Shown here one piece after another: positions 25,401 to 33,377 of a stretch of 64,000 nt of DNA. Source of the stretch: Sediminibacterium magnilacihabitans (GTDB lineage Bacteria; Bacteroidota; Bacteroidia; Chitinophagales; Chitinophagaceae); the NCBI GenBank assembly GCA_002973575.1, contig PVEQ01000006.1, positions 1 to 64,000 on the forward strand, in the 5' to 3' direction. Below the pieces are notes generated by a model. The model was not told the DNA's origin, did not search any database, and worked only from the letters and a program-made list of their open reading frames with translations. How positions within the stretch are numbered: the stretch's first letter is position 1; each line of letters starts with the position of its first letter. Both the position numbers and the translations under genes were made by a program.

Positions 25401-26778
25401 AATAATATTCCGTTGTATTCAGCTTACGTGCAAAAGTCTTTTCGTAATCGTCCACTGCATGCAACCCTCTTGCCTGCAACAAGCCATTGATGATGGCAGG
25501 GTTGCGTGCACTGGGGTTGCTGGCCAGCGAGTTGTACAGGTTGTTGGCGCCATTAAAAGGAAGTGGACTGCCACTTTGCGAAATAATTGACGGGTTATAC
25601 GGCGTCTGCTCACCCAGGTCCATCAACCCAACGATATCCCTTGCATCGGTAGTGGCGCCCGTACGGTTGGTCACCCATACTTCCATCCGTTGTATCTGCA
25701 CCTGTGAATTCACCACCGGCAGGTTCTTCATCACCGTATTGTATTGCTTGCGGAAATATTGTCCGAGTAAGAAATGCCTGTTCTCTTCATAATTATCCAG
25801 CGTTTTCTGGAAGCTCTGCGTAGCCGTACCACCCTGTAACATCACCGATTGACGCGATGAACGCTGGTTGGCAACCGCAGCTGTAACAAAAAGTTTACCA
25901 AACTGCAGTTTTGTTTTGAGACCGAAAAGGTTCTGTACGCTGGGAATCAGGGTTCCTTTGGACTGGAAAGAAATATTACCTGCTTCAATACTTTTGATGA
26001 GTTCATCATCCATGCCCCTGTAATCGAGCTTCAGCAGGTTATCGAAGCTGAGGTTTGAGAGGGTATTGTAATTGATGGGAAATTTCAGCTTGTCGCCAAT
26101 ATTGGCGTTCACGTTCAGGTTCGCATTCATATCGAAATCGAACCCGCCGTTCTTTCTCGCCCTTTCCGGCAGCGTGGGGTTTTCTATTTTTTGTCCCTGG
26201 TAGCCGGCCATGATGTTCACTTCTCCACTGGGACGAATGTCTACTTTCAATTTATTATCAGACCCGCCTATCAGGTTATTGATACCGAATATCCGGTCGA
26301 ACAATTTATTGTATACGCGCATTTTCGGCCGCTGCGCTTTCTTATTCAGCAAGGTCAGCGCATCGGCCCTTTGTTTGAAATAATCTGCTTCTGCTTGCTG
26401 TCCGCTTAGACGCCAGTATTCATCAAAACTGAGATAAGTAGGGGTTCGATAATAACCTTTGCCTATTTTTTCAATGATATAATACTGTTTTGTTTTGGGA
26501 TCGTATTCAATCCGTCGTTTGATGAGTGAGGTATCGCGCAGATCAAAAGGGTTCCGGCTCTGGGCAGAAAACGCGTCACCGCGACGGTCTGTGATAGGAT
26601 AACGCAAAGAATCCGTTCGCTGGGCCTTTGTAATAAGGGGGCCGGCTAACAGGATAAGGATGACGCAGATATGAAAGCAGCTGATTTGCCTCAAAGCTGG
26701 TTGCTTGGTTAAGTAGAAATGTTTGCGATATCTATAGGTTTTTGAGTGCTTCTTTGATGATGGTTTCCAGGGATGCAT
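19417..26778 (-). CDS. sprA: SprA/Sov, type IX secretion outer-membrane translocon
   Basis: The protein has 2,453 residues, the usual size for SprA. A signal sequence (CFHICVILILLAGPLITKAQ) sits at about residues 33-52. The long chain is rich in alternating beta-strand and aromatic residues and ends in TRAGVSVRIAL. SprA is the 36-strand pore through which T9SS cargo, including gliding adhesins, leaves the cell. The two gliding C-terminal-domain proteins at 36.6-42 kb are plausible cargo. The start at 26778 overlaps ruvA by 47 bases; a later start cannot be excluded, but the signal peptide needs most of this length. Confidence 0.93.
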   Translation of the reverse strand: MHPWKPSSKKHSKTYRYRKHFYLTKQPALRQISCFHICVILILLAGPLITKAQRTDSLRYPITDRRGDAFSAQSRNPFDLRDTSLIKRRIEYDPKTKQYYIIEKIGKGYYRTPTYLSFDEYWRLSGQQAEADYFKQRADALTLLNKKAQRPKMRVYNKLFDRIFGINNLIGGSDNKLKVDIRPSGEVNIMAGYQGQKIENPTLPERARKNGGFDFDMNANLNVNANIGDKLKFPINYNTLSNLSFDNLLKLDYRGMDDELIKSIEAGNISFQSKGTLIPSVQNLFGLKTKLQFGKLFVTAAVANQRSSRQSVMLQGGTATQSFQKTLDNYEENRHFLLGQYFRKQYNTVMKNLPVVNSQVQIQRMEVWVTNRTGATTDARDIVGLMDLGEQTPYNPSIISQSGSPLPFNGANNLYNSLASNPSARNPAIINGLLQARGLHAVDDYEKTFARKLNTTEYYFNPQVGFLSLNLQLQPDEVLAVAYQYTYNGRVYQVGEFSQDVALDSSKGVQKVLFLKLLKATSQRTQLPIWGWMMKNVYSLDVFGGIQREDFKLNVLYQEPSGGLKRYLPETSQAVDGQPLLRILNLDRLNSRNDPQPDGVFDYVEGFTVLPQSGRIVFPVLEPFGRDLDTLAFAGMSPAIKKKYLYYQLYDSIKAIAQTYANLNRFVMQGQVRGSGGGGSDILLNAFNIPPGSVSVTAGGQKLREGADFTVDYNLGSVKILNQAIINSNVPVNVSFENNATFGMQQRGFSALRLDYIANKKLAVGAMVEHLGERPFFTKMDYGNDPISNTMYGVDFSYQSEWPGLTRMLNKLPFYSTKAKSAISAYGEAAVLKPGHPQQIGKGSQGLIYIDDFEGTRTNIDLRFPFVSWALASTPAGNPKFPEATLTDSIDYNFNRSKLAWYNIEPNLQDKNSPNNPLRRNLDELSDPRVRQVFTKELFPQRTTNITDVQTPTFDLAFYPTEKGPYNFETRSTELTAAGKLTRPSSRWGGLMRALDQTDFETGNIEFVEAWVQDPFIKNPGSKGGKLFLNFGDVSEDILKDGKRFYENGMNTPNIPAAVDSSNTWGKTPVNPIQVTQAFSNNPDDRPYQDVGFDGLDDAGERRKKSYVLDRLANNFGTGSEVYKKTYDDPASDNYKWYRDATFDQAGTGILGRYKNYNNPQGNSPVATTNGQFTSAATLYPDNEDLNRDNTLNENESYYEYEIPIAPGMDVGTSPYITDKRRVTVNAADGSTHLENWFLFRIPIRSYTRKIGNIPDFKSIRFMRMYLTGFDDSVVLRFAKLDLVRNVWRQFAFQIDTTGSYVPVNNNSGTSFNTLAVNLEENSSRQPVNYIMPPDVQRMQILSNNGVNLQQNEQAMSLRIGNLASGDSRGVFKTLNMDIRQYGKLSMYIHAESVTGQRVVKDGELNAIIRIGQDFLNNYYEIKIPLRITPPGNYPVGQEEKVWPTDNNLDFSLRELIDMKTRRNSKGASPATIYRERVGNKTFSILGNPNLGELRGMLVGVENPYKVDGPMLSTEVWVNELRLSELDEHGGWAALGRVDVQMADLGTLSVSANTHTQGFGSIEQRVNERARDNLVQFDVATNIDAGKLVPKGARLSVPVYASINRTVYTPEYDPYDMDIRYKDKLNAAKTQAQRDSIRNAAIDQTTIKTLNFTNVRMLPGKKPGLLKLSNFDFSYSYTEMQQSSPIVQQNTVVRHRGGLGYTYNRSSRFVEPFKKLVRSRSPWLSLLRDFNFSPMPSYLSFRADVNRQFGEFIPRIVNTIDSKVDRVDTTYDKYFTFDRYYNMRWDLTHSLNFDFSATNNARVDEPYGRIDTKVKKDSVRNNFFKGGRNTLYQQKAILGYNIPLNKIPLTDWITARYSYGTSYNWIGGSLLAPGLGNTIENSQENNMNAQFNFASLYAKSRWLRALDNIPPPKPKTGGPAKPNNNLLGSTLPTKEEALRGLTGKPRADALRKWRERKRDERIAQRLLKASQLPELNGLERTAGRLLTMIKGVTVNYAENYHSRVPGYMDKTKLLGQDWNTMAPGLDYVFGRQPDTTWLNEKAAKGLLSRDSTFNFLYRQNFEQRLNITAQIEPIRDLVIDLNLEKSFSKDYSELFKDTLGNGTMRHLNPLATGGFSVSYIALNTLFQKGNPNEISDLFKTFENNRIIVSRRVAAANPYWQALPGTQKFGADGFATGYGRYSQDVLVPAFLAAYTGKDPNSIALINQSNGKISSNPFKGIMPKPNWRVTYTGLSKIPALASVFSGITLTHAYIGQLSMNSFNSALLYRDPFRFNAPGFIDTVSGNYIPFFLVPNMTMQEKFEPLIGVDVTTIKQLNLKFEYRKSRQLSLSLIDYQLTESRATEWIFGFSWRKRGVNLPFKIPGANSKKLVNDLNLKLDLSMRDVSNSNSRLDQSNAYGTGGQKEITISPAVDYVLNSRINIKFFYDQRKTIPYISTSAPSTQTRAGVSVRIALQ

Positions 26779-27316
26779 CAGCCGCCAGAGAACCCATTGT
26801 TTTTTTAACTGCTTGTTCCGCCATCGGTCTTCCGATACCCAGGGCTACCAGTGCATGCACCGCATCCGCATCAACGGAATGAGGCATACCTGCCATAGCA
26901 GGCCCTTGCAGGGCTTGTTTGCCCAATTTATCTTTCAACTCCACGATCAGCCTTTCTGCCGACTTCTTTCCTATCCCTTTGATACTTTCCAACTGCCGGG
27001 TGTTGCCTTGAACAATGGCCCGGGTGATCTCCTCGGGTTTCATGCCCGATAACATCATCCTGGCCGTAGTAGCTCCCACGCCCGACACACTGATGAGTTG
27101 CAGGAACAATTCCTTCTCTGCCAGTTCGGCGAAACCATACAAAGTATGGGCATTTTCGGTAATATGCAGGTAAGTAAACAGCAGGCCGCTCTCCTTATTG
27201 CTGATGGCCGCATAAGTATTGAGGCTCACCTGCAGGTCATATCCTACGCCATTCACATCCACCACTATCCTGGCAGGTGTTTTTACCACAAACTGTCCTC
27301 TTACAAAAGCTATCAT
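26732..27316 (-). CDS. ruvA: Holliday junction branch-migration protein RuvA
   Basis: The protein has 194 residues. An N-terminal OB-fold domain (MIAFVRGQFV...) is followed by tandem helix-hairpin-helix motifs (ISVSGVGATTARMML and IKGIGKKSAERLI) and a C-terminal three-helix RuvB-binding domain. RuvA grips the four-way junction for RuvB motors. It is translationally overlapped with sprA, its downstream gene; the same arrangement is common in Bacteroidota. Confidence 0.96.
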   Translation of the reverse strand: MIAFVRGQFVVKTPARIVVDVNGVGYDLQVSLNTYAAISNKESGLLFTYLHITENAHTLYGFAELAEKELFLQLISVSGVGATTARMMLSGMKPEEITRAIVQGNTRQLESIKGIGKKSAERLIVELKDKLGKQALQGPAMAGMPHSVDADAVHALVALGIGRPMAEQAVKKTMGSLAADASLETIIKEALKNL

Positions 27317-27329
27317 ATATTATTCCAAC

Positions 27330-27337
27330 CAAAAATA
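27330..27337 (-). promoter_or_regulatory. Candidate -7 element of the ruvA-sprA unit
   Basis: TATTTTTG on the minus strand matches TAnnTTTG, about 14 bases upstream of the ruvA ATG; no -33 TTG at 19 bases. Confidence 0.35.
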
Positions 27338-27435
27338 TAGGATTCAGACTTAATTAAAAAGGGGGTATAAAATGATTTATGGATATTTGCAGTCGTTCAG
27401 ATTATTAATTCTTTGATTATTAGCGTACGATTAAG

Positions 27436-28434
27436 ATGAAGACTACAGCAGCTATTACCGCAGTAGGCGGTTATGTTCCCAAAGACAAGCTCACCAATTT
27501 CGACCTGGAGAAAATGGTGGAAACCAATGATGAATGGATCCGTACCCGTACCGGTATTGAAGAAAGAAGGATTTTAAAAGAGCCCGGCAAAGGCAGCAGT
27601 GATATGGCCGTTCCCGCCATTGAAGAGATATTGCGTAAAAAGAACCTCGACCCCAAAGAGATCGATTGTGTGATCTGCGCCACCGTAACGCCCGATATGG
27701 TATTCCCGGCTACTGCCAATATCATTTGTGACAAGATAGGCGCTGTGAATGCCTGGGGCTACGATATGAGCGCCGCCTGCAGCGGGTTCATCTATGCCCT
27801 TACCACCGGTGCCATGTACATAGAAAGTGGTCGTTTTAAGAAAGTGATCGTGGTGGGGGTAGACAAAATGAGTGCCATCATCGATTATACCGACCGTGCC
27901 ACCTGCATTATTTTTGGCGATGGAGCCGGCGCTGTATTGCTGGAACCTGCCACAGATGAGAACGGCGTCAAAGACAGCATCCTCAGAAGTGATGGCAGCG
28001 GACGCCACCACCTGCACATGAAGGCAGGCGGATCGGTAAAACCAGCCACCGTAGAAACCGTGCTGGCCAAAGAACATTTCGCTTACCAGGAAGGACAGGC
28101 CGTTTTCAAATTCGCCGTTAAAGGCATGGCAGATGTGAGCGCCGAACTGATGGAACGTAACCAACTGACCGGCGACGATGTTGCCTGGCTGGTGCCTCAC
28201 CAGGCCAACCTGCGCATCATCGATGCAACGGCCAACCGCATGGGATTACCTAAGGAAAAAGTAATGATCAATATCCAGCGCTATGGTAATACCACCGCTG
28301 CCACTATCCCGCTCTGTTTATGGGAATGGGAAAGCCGCCTCAAAAAAGGCGACAATGTTGTATTGGCAGCATTTGGTGGTGGATTTACCTGGGGAGCCAC
28401 CCTCATAAAATGGGCTTATAATACACCCTCTTAA
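27436..28434 (+). CDS. fabH: Beta-ketoacyl-ACP synthase III FabH
   Basis: The protein has 332 residues. The Cys-His-Asn triad is present: C115 in SAACSGF, His in VPHQANLRI and Asn in [10 protein letters not shown]. FabH condenses acetyl-CoA with malonyl-ACP to start fatty acid synthesis; Bacteroidota enzymes also take branched primers. Its usual cluster partners plsX and rpmF are not upstream; ruvA is divergent. The gene ends 11 bases before the PLP lyase, so the three rightward genes to 30129 may be cotranscribed. Confidence 0.95.
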   Translation: MKTTAAITAVGGYVPKDKLTNFDLEKMVETNDEWIRTRTGIEERRILKEPGKGSSDMAVPAIEEILRKKNLDPKEIDCVICATVTPDMVFPATANIICDKIGAVNAWGYDMSAACSGFIYALTTGAMYIESGRFKKVIVVGVDKMSAIIDYTDRATCIIFGDGAGAVLLEPATDENGVKDSILRSDGSGRHHLHMKAGGSVKPATVETVLAKEHFAYQEGQAVFKFAVKGMADVSAELMERNQLTGDDVAWLVPHQANLRIIDATANRMGLPKEKVMINIQRYGNTTAATIPLCLWEWESRLKKGDNVVLAAFGGGFTWGATLIKWAYNTPS

Positions 28435-28445
28435 AGAATTGCGTC

Positions 28446-29675
28446 ATGAGTGAAACATTTAACCTCACAGGCATCAGTTCCGTTGCCATGCACACTGCCG
28501 GGCACAACAATGCGGAGCATGCCCACCTTACTCCTATTTACGCCACTTCTACTTTTACTTTCGATACGGCGCAGGAAGGGATGGAACGTTTCCTGGGCAG
28601 TGATAAGACGAGGATCTACAGCCGTTGGGGTAACCCCACGTTTACGGCAGCAGAAGAAACCATTGCAGCCCTGGAAGCATTCGGATTGAAGGATGAACAA
28701 GGGAATCCCTTGCAATTGAAAGCTTTGCTGCATGCGAGCGGACAAGCTGCTATGGCTACCCTGTTCCTAAGCAATCTCAAAGCAGGCGACACTGTTTTAT
28801 CGCATTATTCTTTATATGGGGGCACTTATGAGTTGATGCACAAAGTATTGGGACAAACCGGCGTTAACATCCGCATCGTAGATATGCGCGATCTCAACGA
28901 AGTGGCAGATACGATCAAAAAAGATAGCACCATCAGGCTGGTGCATATTGAAACACCCGCCAACCCAACCATACAGTGTGTAGATATTGAAGCCGTAACA
29001 CGCATCGCCAAAGAAAAGAACCTGTTGGTTTCGGTTGACAATACTTTTGCGTCTCCTTATCTTCAGCAACCTTTCAAATACGGAGTAGATTTTGTATTTC
29101 ATTCCACCACCAAATTCCTCAATGGCCATGGCACCGCTATTGGCGGGGTTTTGTTGGGGAAGGACCTGGAAAAGATGAAAACAAACGTATGGAAATGGCA
29201 TGTATTGTTGGGCGGCAACAGCAACCCATTCGATGCATTCCTGCTGAGCCAGGGACTCAAGACCCTGGAGTTACGCATGGAAAGGCATTGTGCCAATGCT
29301 ATGAAAGTGGCGCGTTTTCTGGCTGCTCATCCGGCGGTAGCACATGTGAACTACACAGGATTTACTTCACATCCCGACCATGCCGTTTCTCAAAAACAAA
29401 TGAAACATCCCGGCGCCCTCATGAGTTATGAATTGAAGGGCGGCATCGAAGCAGGAAAGCAATTTATCGATCGTTTGCAAATGTGTGTGCGCGCTGTTTC
29501 ATTGGGAACTGTTGATACATTGATATCGCATCCTGCCAGCATGAGCCATGTAGGTGTTGCAAGAGAAGAACGTCTTAAATATGGCATCACCGATGGATTG
29601 ATACGCATGAGCGTGGGCATTGAAAACATAGCAGATATTCTCAACGACCTCGACCAGGCTTTAAAACTTCACTAA
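28446..29675 (+). CDS. Cys/Met-metabolism PLP enzyme (methionine gamma-lyase / cystathionine lyase type)
   Basis: The protein has 409 residues. Family motifs are ASGQAAMATLF, THE Tyr-bearing phosphate contact SLYGGTYELM, VDNTFASPYLQQP, and the PLP lysine in HSTTKFLNGH. Closest in pattern to methionine gamma-lyase or cystathionine gamma-lyase; the exact substrate cannot be fixed by eye. It would split a sulfur amino acid to thiol, ammonia and a keto acid, or exchange a side chain. It lies between fabH and a GNAT gene with gaps of 11 and 1 bases. Confidence 0.85.
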   Translation: MSETFNLTGISSVAMHTAGHNNAEHAHLTPIYATSTFTFDTAQEGMERFLGSDKTRIYSRWGNPTFTAAEETIAALEAFGLKDEQGNPLQLKALLHASGQAAMATLFLSNLKAGDTVLSHYSLYGGTYELMHKVLGQTGVNIRIVDMRDLNEVADTIKKDSTIRLVHIETPANPTIQCVDIEAVTRIAKEKNLLVSVDNTFASPYLQQPFKYGVDFVFHSTTKFLNGHGTAIGGVLLGKDLEKMKTNVWKWHVLLGGNSNPFDAFLLSQGLKTLELRMERHCANAMKVARFLAAHPAVAHVNYTGFTSHPDHAVSQKQMKHPGALMSYELKGGIEAGKQFIDRLQMCVRAVSLGTVDTLISHPASMSHVGVAREERLKYGITDGLIRMSVGIENIADILNDLDQALKLH

Positions 29676-29676
29676 C

Positions 29677-30129
29677 ATGGCAGCTATTCATATCAGAAGA
29701 GCGGAAAGATCGGATTGTAAAAGATTATTGGAACTGGTGAGTGAGCTTGCCGTGTACGAGAAAGCGCCGCAGGAAGTAACTGTTACACTGGAACATTTCG
29801 AAGAAAGCGGTTTTGGTAAAAAGCCCGTATGGTGGGCCTTTGTAGCCGAGATCAACGGCAAAGTGGAAGGATTCGCACTTTATTATATACGCTTCAGCAC
29901 CTGGAAAGGGCAATGCCTTTACCTCGAAGATTTTTTAGTGACAGAAAAACTGCGCGGACTCGGTGCCGGCACCCTGCTGTTCGATCGTGTCATTGCCGAA
30001 GCCAAAGAAAAAGGTTTCAGCAGGATGGTATGGCAAGTGCTGGAATGGAATGAACCGGCAATCAATTTTTATAAGAAATATCCTGTTACTTTAGACGGAG
30101 AATGGTTGAACGGGATATTGGATTTCTGA
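29677..30129 (+). CDS. GNAT family N-acetyltransferase
   Basis: The protein has 150 residues. Acetyl-CoA binding is shown by the motif LRGLGAGTLLFDRVIAEAKEKG after a beta-strand CLYLEDFLVTEK, and the end has WNEPAINFYKKY. This pattern is that of the diamine/spermidine acetyltransferase group; the substrate is uncertain. It begins one base after the PLP enzyme's stop, so it is cotranslated. A long hairpin repeat follows its stop by 14 bases and may end the transcript. Confidence 0.85.
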   Translation: MAAIHIRRAERSDCKRLLELVSELAVYEKAPQEVTVTLEHFEESGFGKKPVWWAFVAEINGKVEGFALYYIRFSTWKGQCLYLEDFLVTEKLRGLGAGTLLFDRVIAEAKEKGFSRMVWQVLEWNEPAINFYKKYPVTLDGEWLNGILDF

Positions 30130-30142
30130 TTTTTATTCCGTA

Positions 30143-30229
30143 CGTCATCCTGAGCGAGCGAAGCGAGTCGAAGGACCTGCTGAATCTTCGGTCAGATCCC
30201 TCGACTCGCTTCGCTCGCTCGGAATGACG
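30143..30229. repeat. REP-like palindromic element
   Basis: Two 33-base arms (30143-30175 and 30197-30229) pair at 30 of 33 positions, beginning CGTCAT and ending ATGACG. The loop reads CTGCTGAATCTTCGGTCAGA. The element at 43791-43862 has related arms and a similar loop in inverse orientation. Confidence 0.8.
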
Positions 30230-30239
30230 ATCAAAGTAA

Positions 30240-31130
30240 TTAATTCACCCCGTCTACCTGCGCTTCTTTGTGTATTTTTTGTACCAATCCCTGCAATACT
30301 TTTCCTGGTCCAACTTCTGTGAAACGCACAGCTCCATCGGCTACCATGGACTGTACACTTTGTGTCCAGCGAACAGCGCCTGTTAATTGATCAATCAGGT
30401 TCTTTTTGATCTCAGCCGTATCAGTTACGGCCCTGGCTACCACATTCTGGTAAACCGGGCAGTTAGCTGTATGGAAAACCGTTGATTCTATGGCAGCAGC
30501 CAGTTCTTCTTTGGCGGGGAGCATCAACGGACTATGGAAAGCGCCGCCTACCGGCAATACAAGTGCACGCTTGGCACCTGCAGCCTTCATACGTTCACAG
30601 GCAATGTCGATACCTTTTATTGAACCGCTGATGACCAACTGGCCGGGGCAGTTGTAATTCGCAGCCACCACTACTTCACCGGTTTCTGCCTGTACAGCGG
30701 CGCAGATCTCTTCTACTTTGGCGTCATCAAGCGCCAGTACAGCCGCCATCGTAGAAGGTGTTAACGCGCAGGCTTTCTGCATGGCCTGTGCTCGGATGCT
30801 CACCAATTTCAATGCATCTTCAAACTGTAATACACCGTTGGCAACCAATGCAGAAAATTCTCCGAGTGAATGACCCGCTACCATATCGGGACGCGCATTT
30901 TCAATTGCACGGTAAGCGATCACCGAATGCAGGAATACCGCCGGTTGTGTAACATTGGTCTGCTTCAATGCTTCATCGGTGCCGGTGAACATGATATCGC
31001 TGATGCGAAAGCCCAGAATGGCATTCGCCTGTTCAAATAAATCTTTTGCAACAGCATTGCTCTCGTATAAATTTTTTCCCATTCCTGAAAATTGGGAACC
31101 CTGACCTGGAAAAACATAAGCATGCTTCAT
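30240..31130 (-). CDS. fabD: Malonyl-CoA:ACP transacylase FabD
   Basis: The protein has 296 residues. The opening YVFPGQGSQF, the nucleophile S88 in VAGHSLGEFS, and a histidine in GGAFHSPLM are all present. FabD loads malonyl groups onto ACP for fatty acid synthesis. It is the last gene of a leftward unit with folE and two PTPS-type genes (25 bases after folE). Confidence 0.97.
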   Translation of the reverse strand: MKHAYVFPGQGSQFSGMGKNLYESNAVAKDLFEQANAILGFRISDIMFTGTDEALKQTNVTQPAVFLHSVIAYRAIENARPDMVAGHSLGEFSALVANGVLQFEDALKLVSIRAQAMQKACALTPSTMAAVLALDDAKVEEICAAVQAETGEVVVAANYNCPGQLVISGSIKGIDIACERMKAAGAKRALVLPVGGAFHSPLMLPAKEELAAAIESTVFHTANCPVYQNVVARAVTDTAEIKKNLIDQLTGAVRWTQSVQSMVADGAVRFTEVGPGKVLQGLVQKIHKEAQVDGVN

Positions 31131-31155
31131 ATCCTTACTTTTTGATTTTTATTGT

Positions 31156-31752
31156 TTAATCCAGCTTTGTGCTGATGAGTTTCAGGAACTCACTTCTTGT
31201 GGGGTTCTTCATGAATTCTCCATCGAAAGCAGAAGTAGTGGTTACCGAATTCTGTTTCTGCACGCCACGCATCATCATACACAAATGTTTGGCTTCAATT
31301 ACAACTGCCACACCCAACGGGTTCAATGATTCTTTGATCGCCTCAAGTATCTGTGTGGTAAGCCGTTCCTGTACCTGCAAACGGCGGGAATACACATCTA
31401 CTACCCTGGCCAGTTTGCTCAGGCCGGTAATCCATCCATTGGGTATATAGGCAATATGCGCTTTACCGAAAAAGGGCAGCATGTGGTGCTCACACATGGA
31501 ATAGAGTTCAATGTCTTTTACAATGATCATTTCATTCACTTCCTCCTTAAAGCGGGCAGAATGAATGATACTCCTGGCATCGAGGTGATATCCCTGGGTA
31601 AGGAACTGCATGGCCTTGGCCACCCGCTCGGGTGTTTTCAGCAACCCTTCCCGCTCAGGATCTTCTCCCAGGTGTTCCAGTACGCCATGATAATGTTTGA
31701 TCAGTTTCTCGGTAGTATGTTCGTCGTAATGCTCTTTTTTTGAGTAGGCCAT
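31156..31752 (-). CDS. folE: GTP cyclohydrolase I FolE
   Basis: The protein has 198 residues. Zinc ligands C87 in [10 protein letters not shown] and C158 in [10 protein letters not shown], and the catalytic HH pair, are conserved. It makes 7,8-dihydroneopterin triphosphate from GTP, the entry to folate, biopterin and 7-deazaguanine pathways. The two upstream PTPS-type genes use exactly this product, and gaps of 17 and 12 bases show one operon. Confidence 0.97.
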   Translation of the reverse strand: MAYSKKEHYDEHTTEKLIKHYHGVLEHLGEDPEREGLLKTPERVAKAMQFLTQGYHLDARSIIHSARFKEEVNEMIIVKDIELYSMCEHHMLPFFGKAHIAYIPNGWITGLSKLARVVDVYSRRLQVQERLTTQILEAIKESLNPLGVAVVIEAKHLCMMMRGVQKQNSVTTTSAFDGEFMKNPTRSEFLKLISTKLD

Positions 31753-31769
31753 ATGGTAAGATTAAGGCT

Positions 31770-32186
31770 TCATGCGGGATATTCCACGAAATTTCTTTTG
31801 GTTTCATACAACCTGACCGTTAGCTCGAGGTGTTCAGGTATTCGCTTACGCAAGAGTTGGTAGATCACCACTGCAATATTCTCTGCTGTGGGGTTCAGGT
31901 TGGCAAATTCTACCGCATCGAGATTGAGGTTTTTGTGATCAAACCGGGTATGCACTTCTTCACGTATGATCTCACTGAGATCTTTCAGGTTCATGACATA
32001 ACCCGTTGCCGGATCAGGTACACCTACCAGTTTCACCACCAGTTCATAATTATGCCCGTGGTAATGCTCATTGTTGCAGAGGCCGAACTCCGCATTGTTC
32101 TTTTCCTCACTCCAGGCAGGATTATGTAACCGGTGCGCTGCGTTGAAATGCTCTTTTCTAAAAACGGCTACTTTATGGTTCATCAC
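31770..32186 (-). CDS. 6-pyruvoyl-tetrahydropterin synthase / QueD family, copy 2
   Basis: The protein has 138 residues; ATG codons at positions 1 and 2 both could start. Zinc ligands are H18, H43 and H45, with a catalytic C37 in GLCNNEHYHGHNYE. The C-x5-HGHNY spacing follows the animal-type PTPS motif rather than the C-x3-HGH of E. coli QueD. It could make 6-pyruvoyl-tetrahydropterin or 6-carboxy-tetrahydropterin. It lies between its tandem copy and folE; the two copies share about half their residues by eye. Confidence 0.88.
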   Translation of the reverse strand: MMNHKVAVFRKEHFNAAHRLHNPAWSEEKNNAEFGLCNNEHYHGHNYELVVKLVGVPDPATGYVMNLKDLSEIIREEVHTRFDHKNLNLDAVEFANLNPTAENIAVVIYQLLRKRIPEHLELTVRLYETKRNFVEYPA

Positions 32187-32198
32187 CTGTTGTTTAGG

Positions 32199-32609
32199 TT
32201 ATTCGCCAAAATATTCCACGTAAATGCGTGAAGTTTCATACAATTTAATACAATGCAGCTTTACCTGCTCCGGTAAATGCGGTTCCAACTGTTTCCAGAT
32301 GCCAATGGCCAGATTTTCGGTACTGCACAACTGTCCGGCCATAAAATCAACATCCATGTTCAGGTTCTTGTGATCCAGTTTGTCAATCACATGTTCCTTG
32401 ATGATCACACTCAGTTTCTTTACATCGTACAAAAAACCGGTATCAGGGTCAGGATGGCCCTTGATGGTAACAAATAATTCATAATTATGCCCATGCCAGT
32501 TCTCGTTGGCACAAACACCGAATACCGCTTCGTTCTTTTCTCTGCTCCAGGCCGGATTAAAGAGTTTATGGGCCGCATTAAAATGTTCCAGCCTTGTTAA
32601 GTACACCAT
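32199..32609 (-). CDS. 6-pyruvoyl-tetrahydropterin synthase / QueD family, copy 1
   Basis: The protein has 136 residues and is the first gene of the pterin operon. Zinc ligands are H14, H39 and H41, with C33 in GVCANENWHGHNYE. The paired His and Glu near the end (HCIKLYETSRIYVEY) complete the active site. The spacing again matches the PTPS type. Which of the two copies serves biopterin and which queuosine (if either) cannot be told from sequence. A TAACTTTG -7 motif lies 20 bases upstream. Confidence 0.88.
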   Translation of the reverse strand: MVYLTRLEHFNAAHKLFNPAWSREKNEAVFGVCANENWHGHNYELFVTIKGHPDPDTGFLYDVKKLSVIIKEHVIDKLDHKNLNMDVDFMAGQLCSTENLAIGIWKQLEPHLPEQVKLHCIKLYETSRIYVEYFGE

Positions 32610-32628
32610 TCTTCGCTAAAAATTTGGG

Positions 32629-32636
32629 CAAAGTTA
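32629..32636 (-). promoter_or_regulatory. -7 promoter element of the PTPS-folE-fabD operon
   Basis: TAACTTTG on the minus strand is a perfect TAnnTTTG, 20 bases before the first PTPS ATG at 32609. A -33 TTG at the usual spacing was not found. Confidence 0.4.
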
Positions 32637-32687
32637 AGAAAACTCACGAAGTCGGAAAGTTGGCCGGTTTTCCTAACCTTTGCATAC

Positions 32688-33356
32688 ATGCGCATCACCA
32701 TCACTTCCGCTACCGTTGGGGAATGGATGCCCTCCTTTCTCCAGGTCAATACCCTTTATACCGGGCAAAGCCACCGGCTGAAACTCAGCTTTCACCAGTG
32801 TGGTGTGGGTATGCTGGCAACAGCGGTATCCTTATCTCGACTAATCGCCGAAGAAAAACCCGATCTGATCATACAGGCAGGTATTGCCGGCACTTTCGAT
32901 CCTAAAACCCCGTTGGGCAAACTGGTGGTTGTAAAAGACGAAACACTGGGTGATATGGGTGTGGAAGAAGATGGCCGATGGAAAGATATTTTCGATCTCA
33001 GGCTCGAAAAAAGCAGCTATCATCCTTTTGAAAAAAGAAGACTGCCCAATCCCTGGCTGGCACAGTTCAACCTGCTGAAATTACCGGAGGTCAGCGCCAT
33101 TACAGTGAATGAGGTTACCACACGTGCCGACAGGATGGAGCAGTTAGTAAAAAAATACAATCCGCATACCGAAAGTATGGAAGGCGCCGCACTGCATTAT
33201 GTATGCAGGGAAGCGAATATCCCGTTCATACAGGTAAGGGCTATTTCCAATTATGTAGGCGAGCGTAACAAAGAGCACTGGAAGATTAAAGAAGCCATCG
33301 ATAGCCTGAATGAACATTTGTTGAAGTATGTAGAGAAGCTTTATAAAATCAAATGA
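32688..33356 (+). CDS. mqnB: Futalosine hydrolase MqnB
   Basis: The protein has 222 residues of the nucleoside phosphorylase fold: IQAGIAGTFDPKTPLG near the middle-left, and ESMEGAALHYVCREANIPFIQVRAISNYVGER, the base/ribose site. With mqnD next door it fits futalosine hydrolase, which splits futalosine to dehypoxanthine futalosine and hypoxanthine in the alternative menaquinone pathway. Other nucleosidases (MTA/SAH) are possible without the context. The gene ends 21 bases before mqnD; mqnA, mqnC and mqnE are not in the window. Confidence 0.88.
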   Translation: MRITITSATVGEWMPSFLQVNTLYTGQSHRLKLSFHQCGVGMLATAVSLSRLIAEEKPDLIIQAGIAGTFDPKTPLGKLVVVKDETLGDMGVEEDGRWKDIFDLRLEKSSYHPFEKRRLPNPWLAQFNLLKLPEVSAITVNEVTTRADRMEQLVKKYNPHTESMEGAALHYVCREANIPFIQVRAISNYVGERNKEHWKIKEAIDSLNEHLLKYVEKLYKIK

Positions 33357-33377
33357 CTCAATGCAAACCATAATCGT

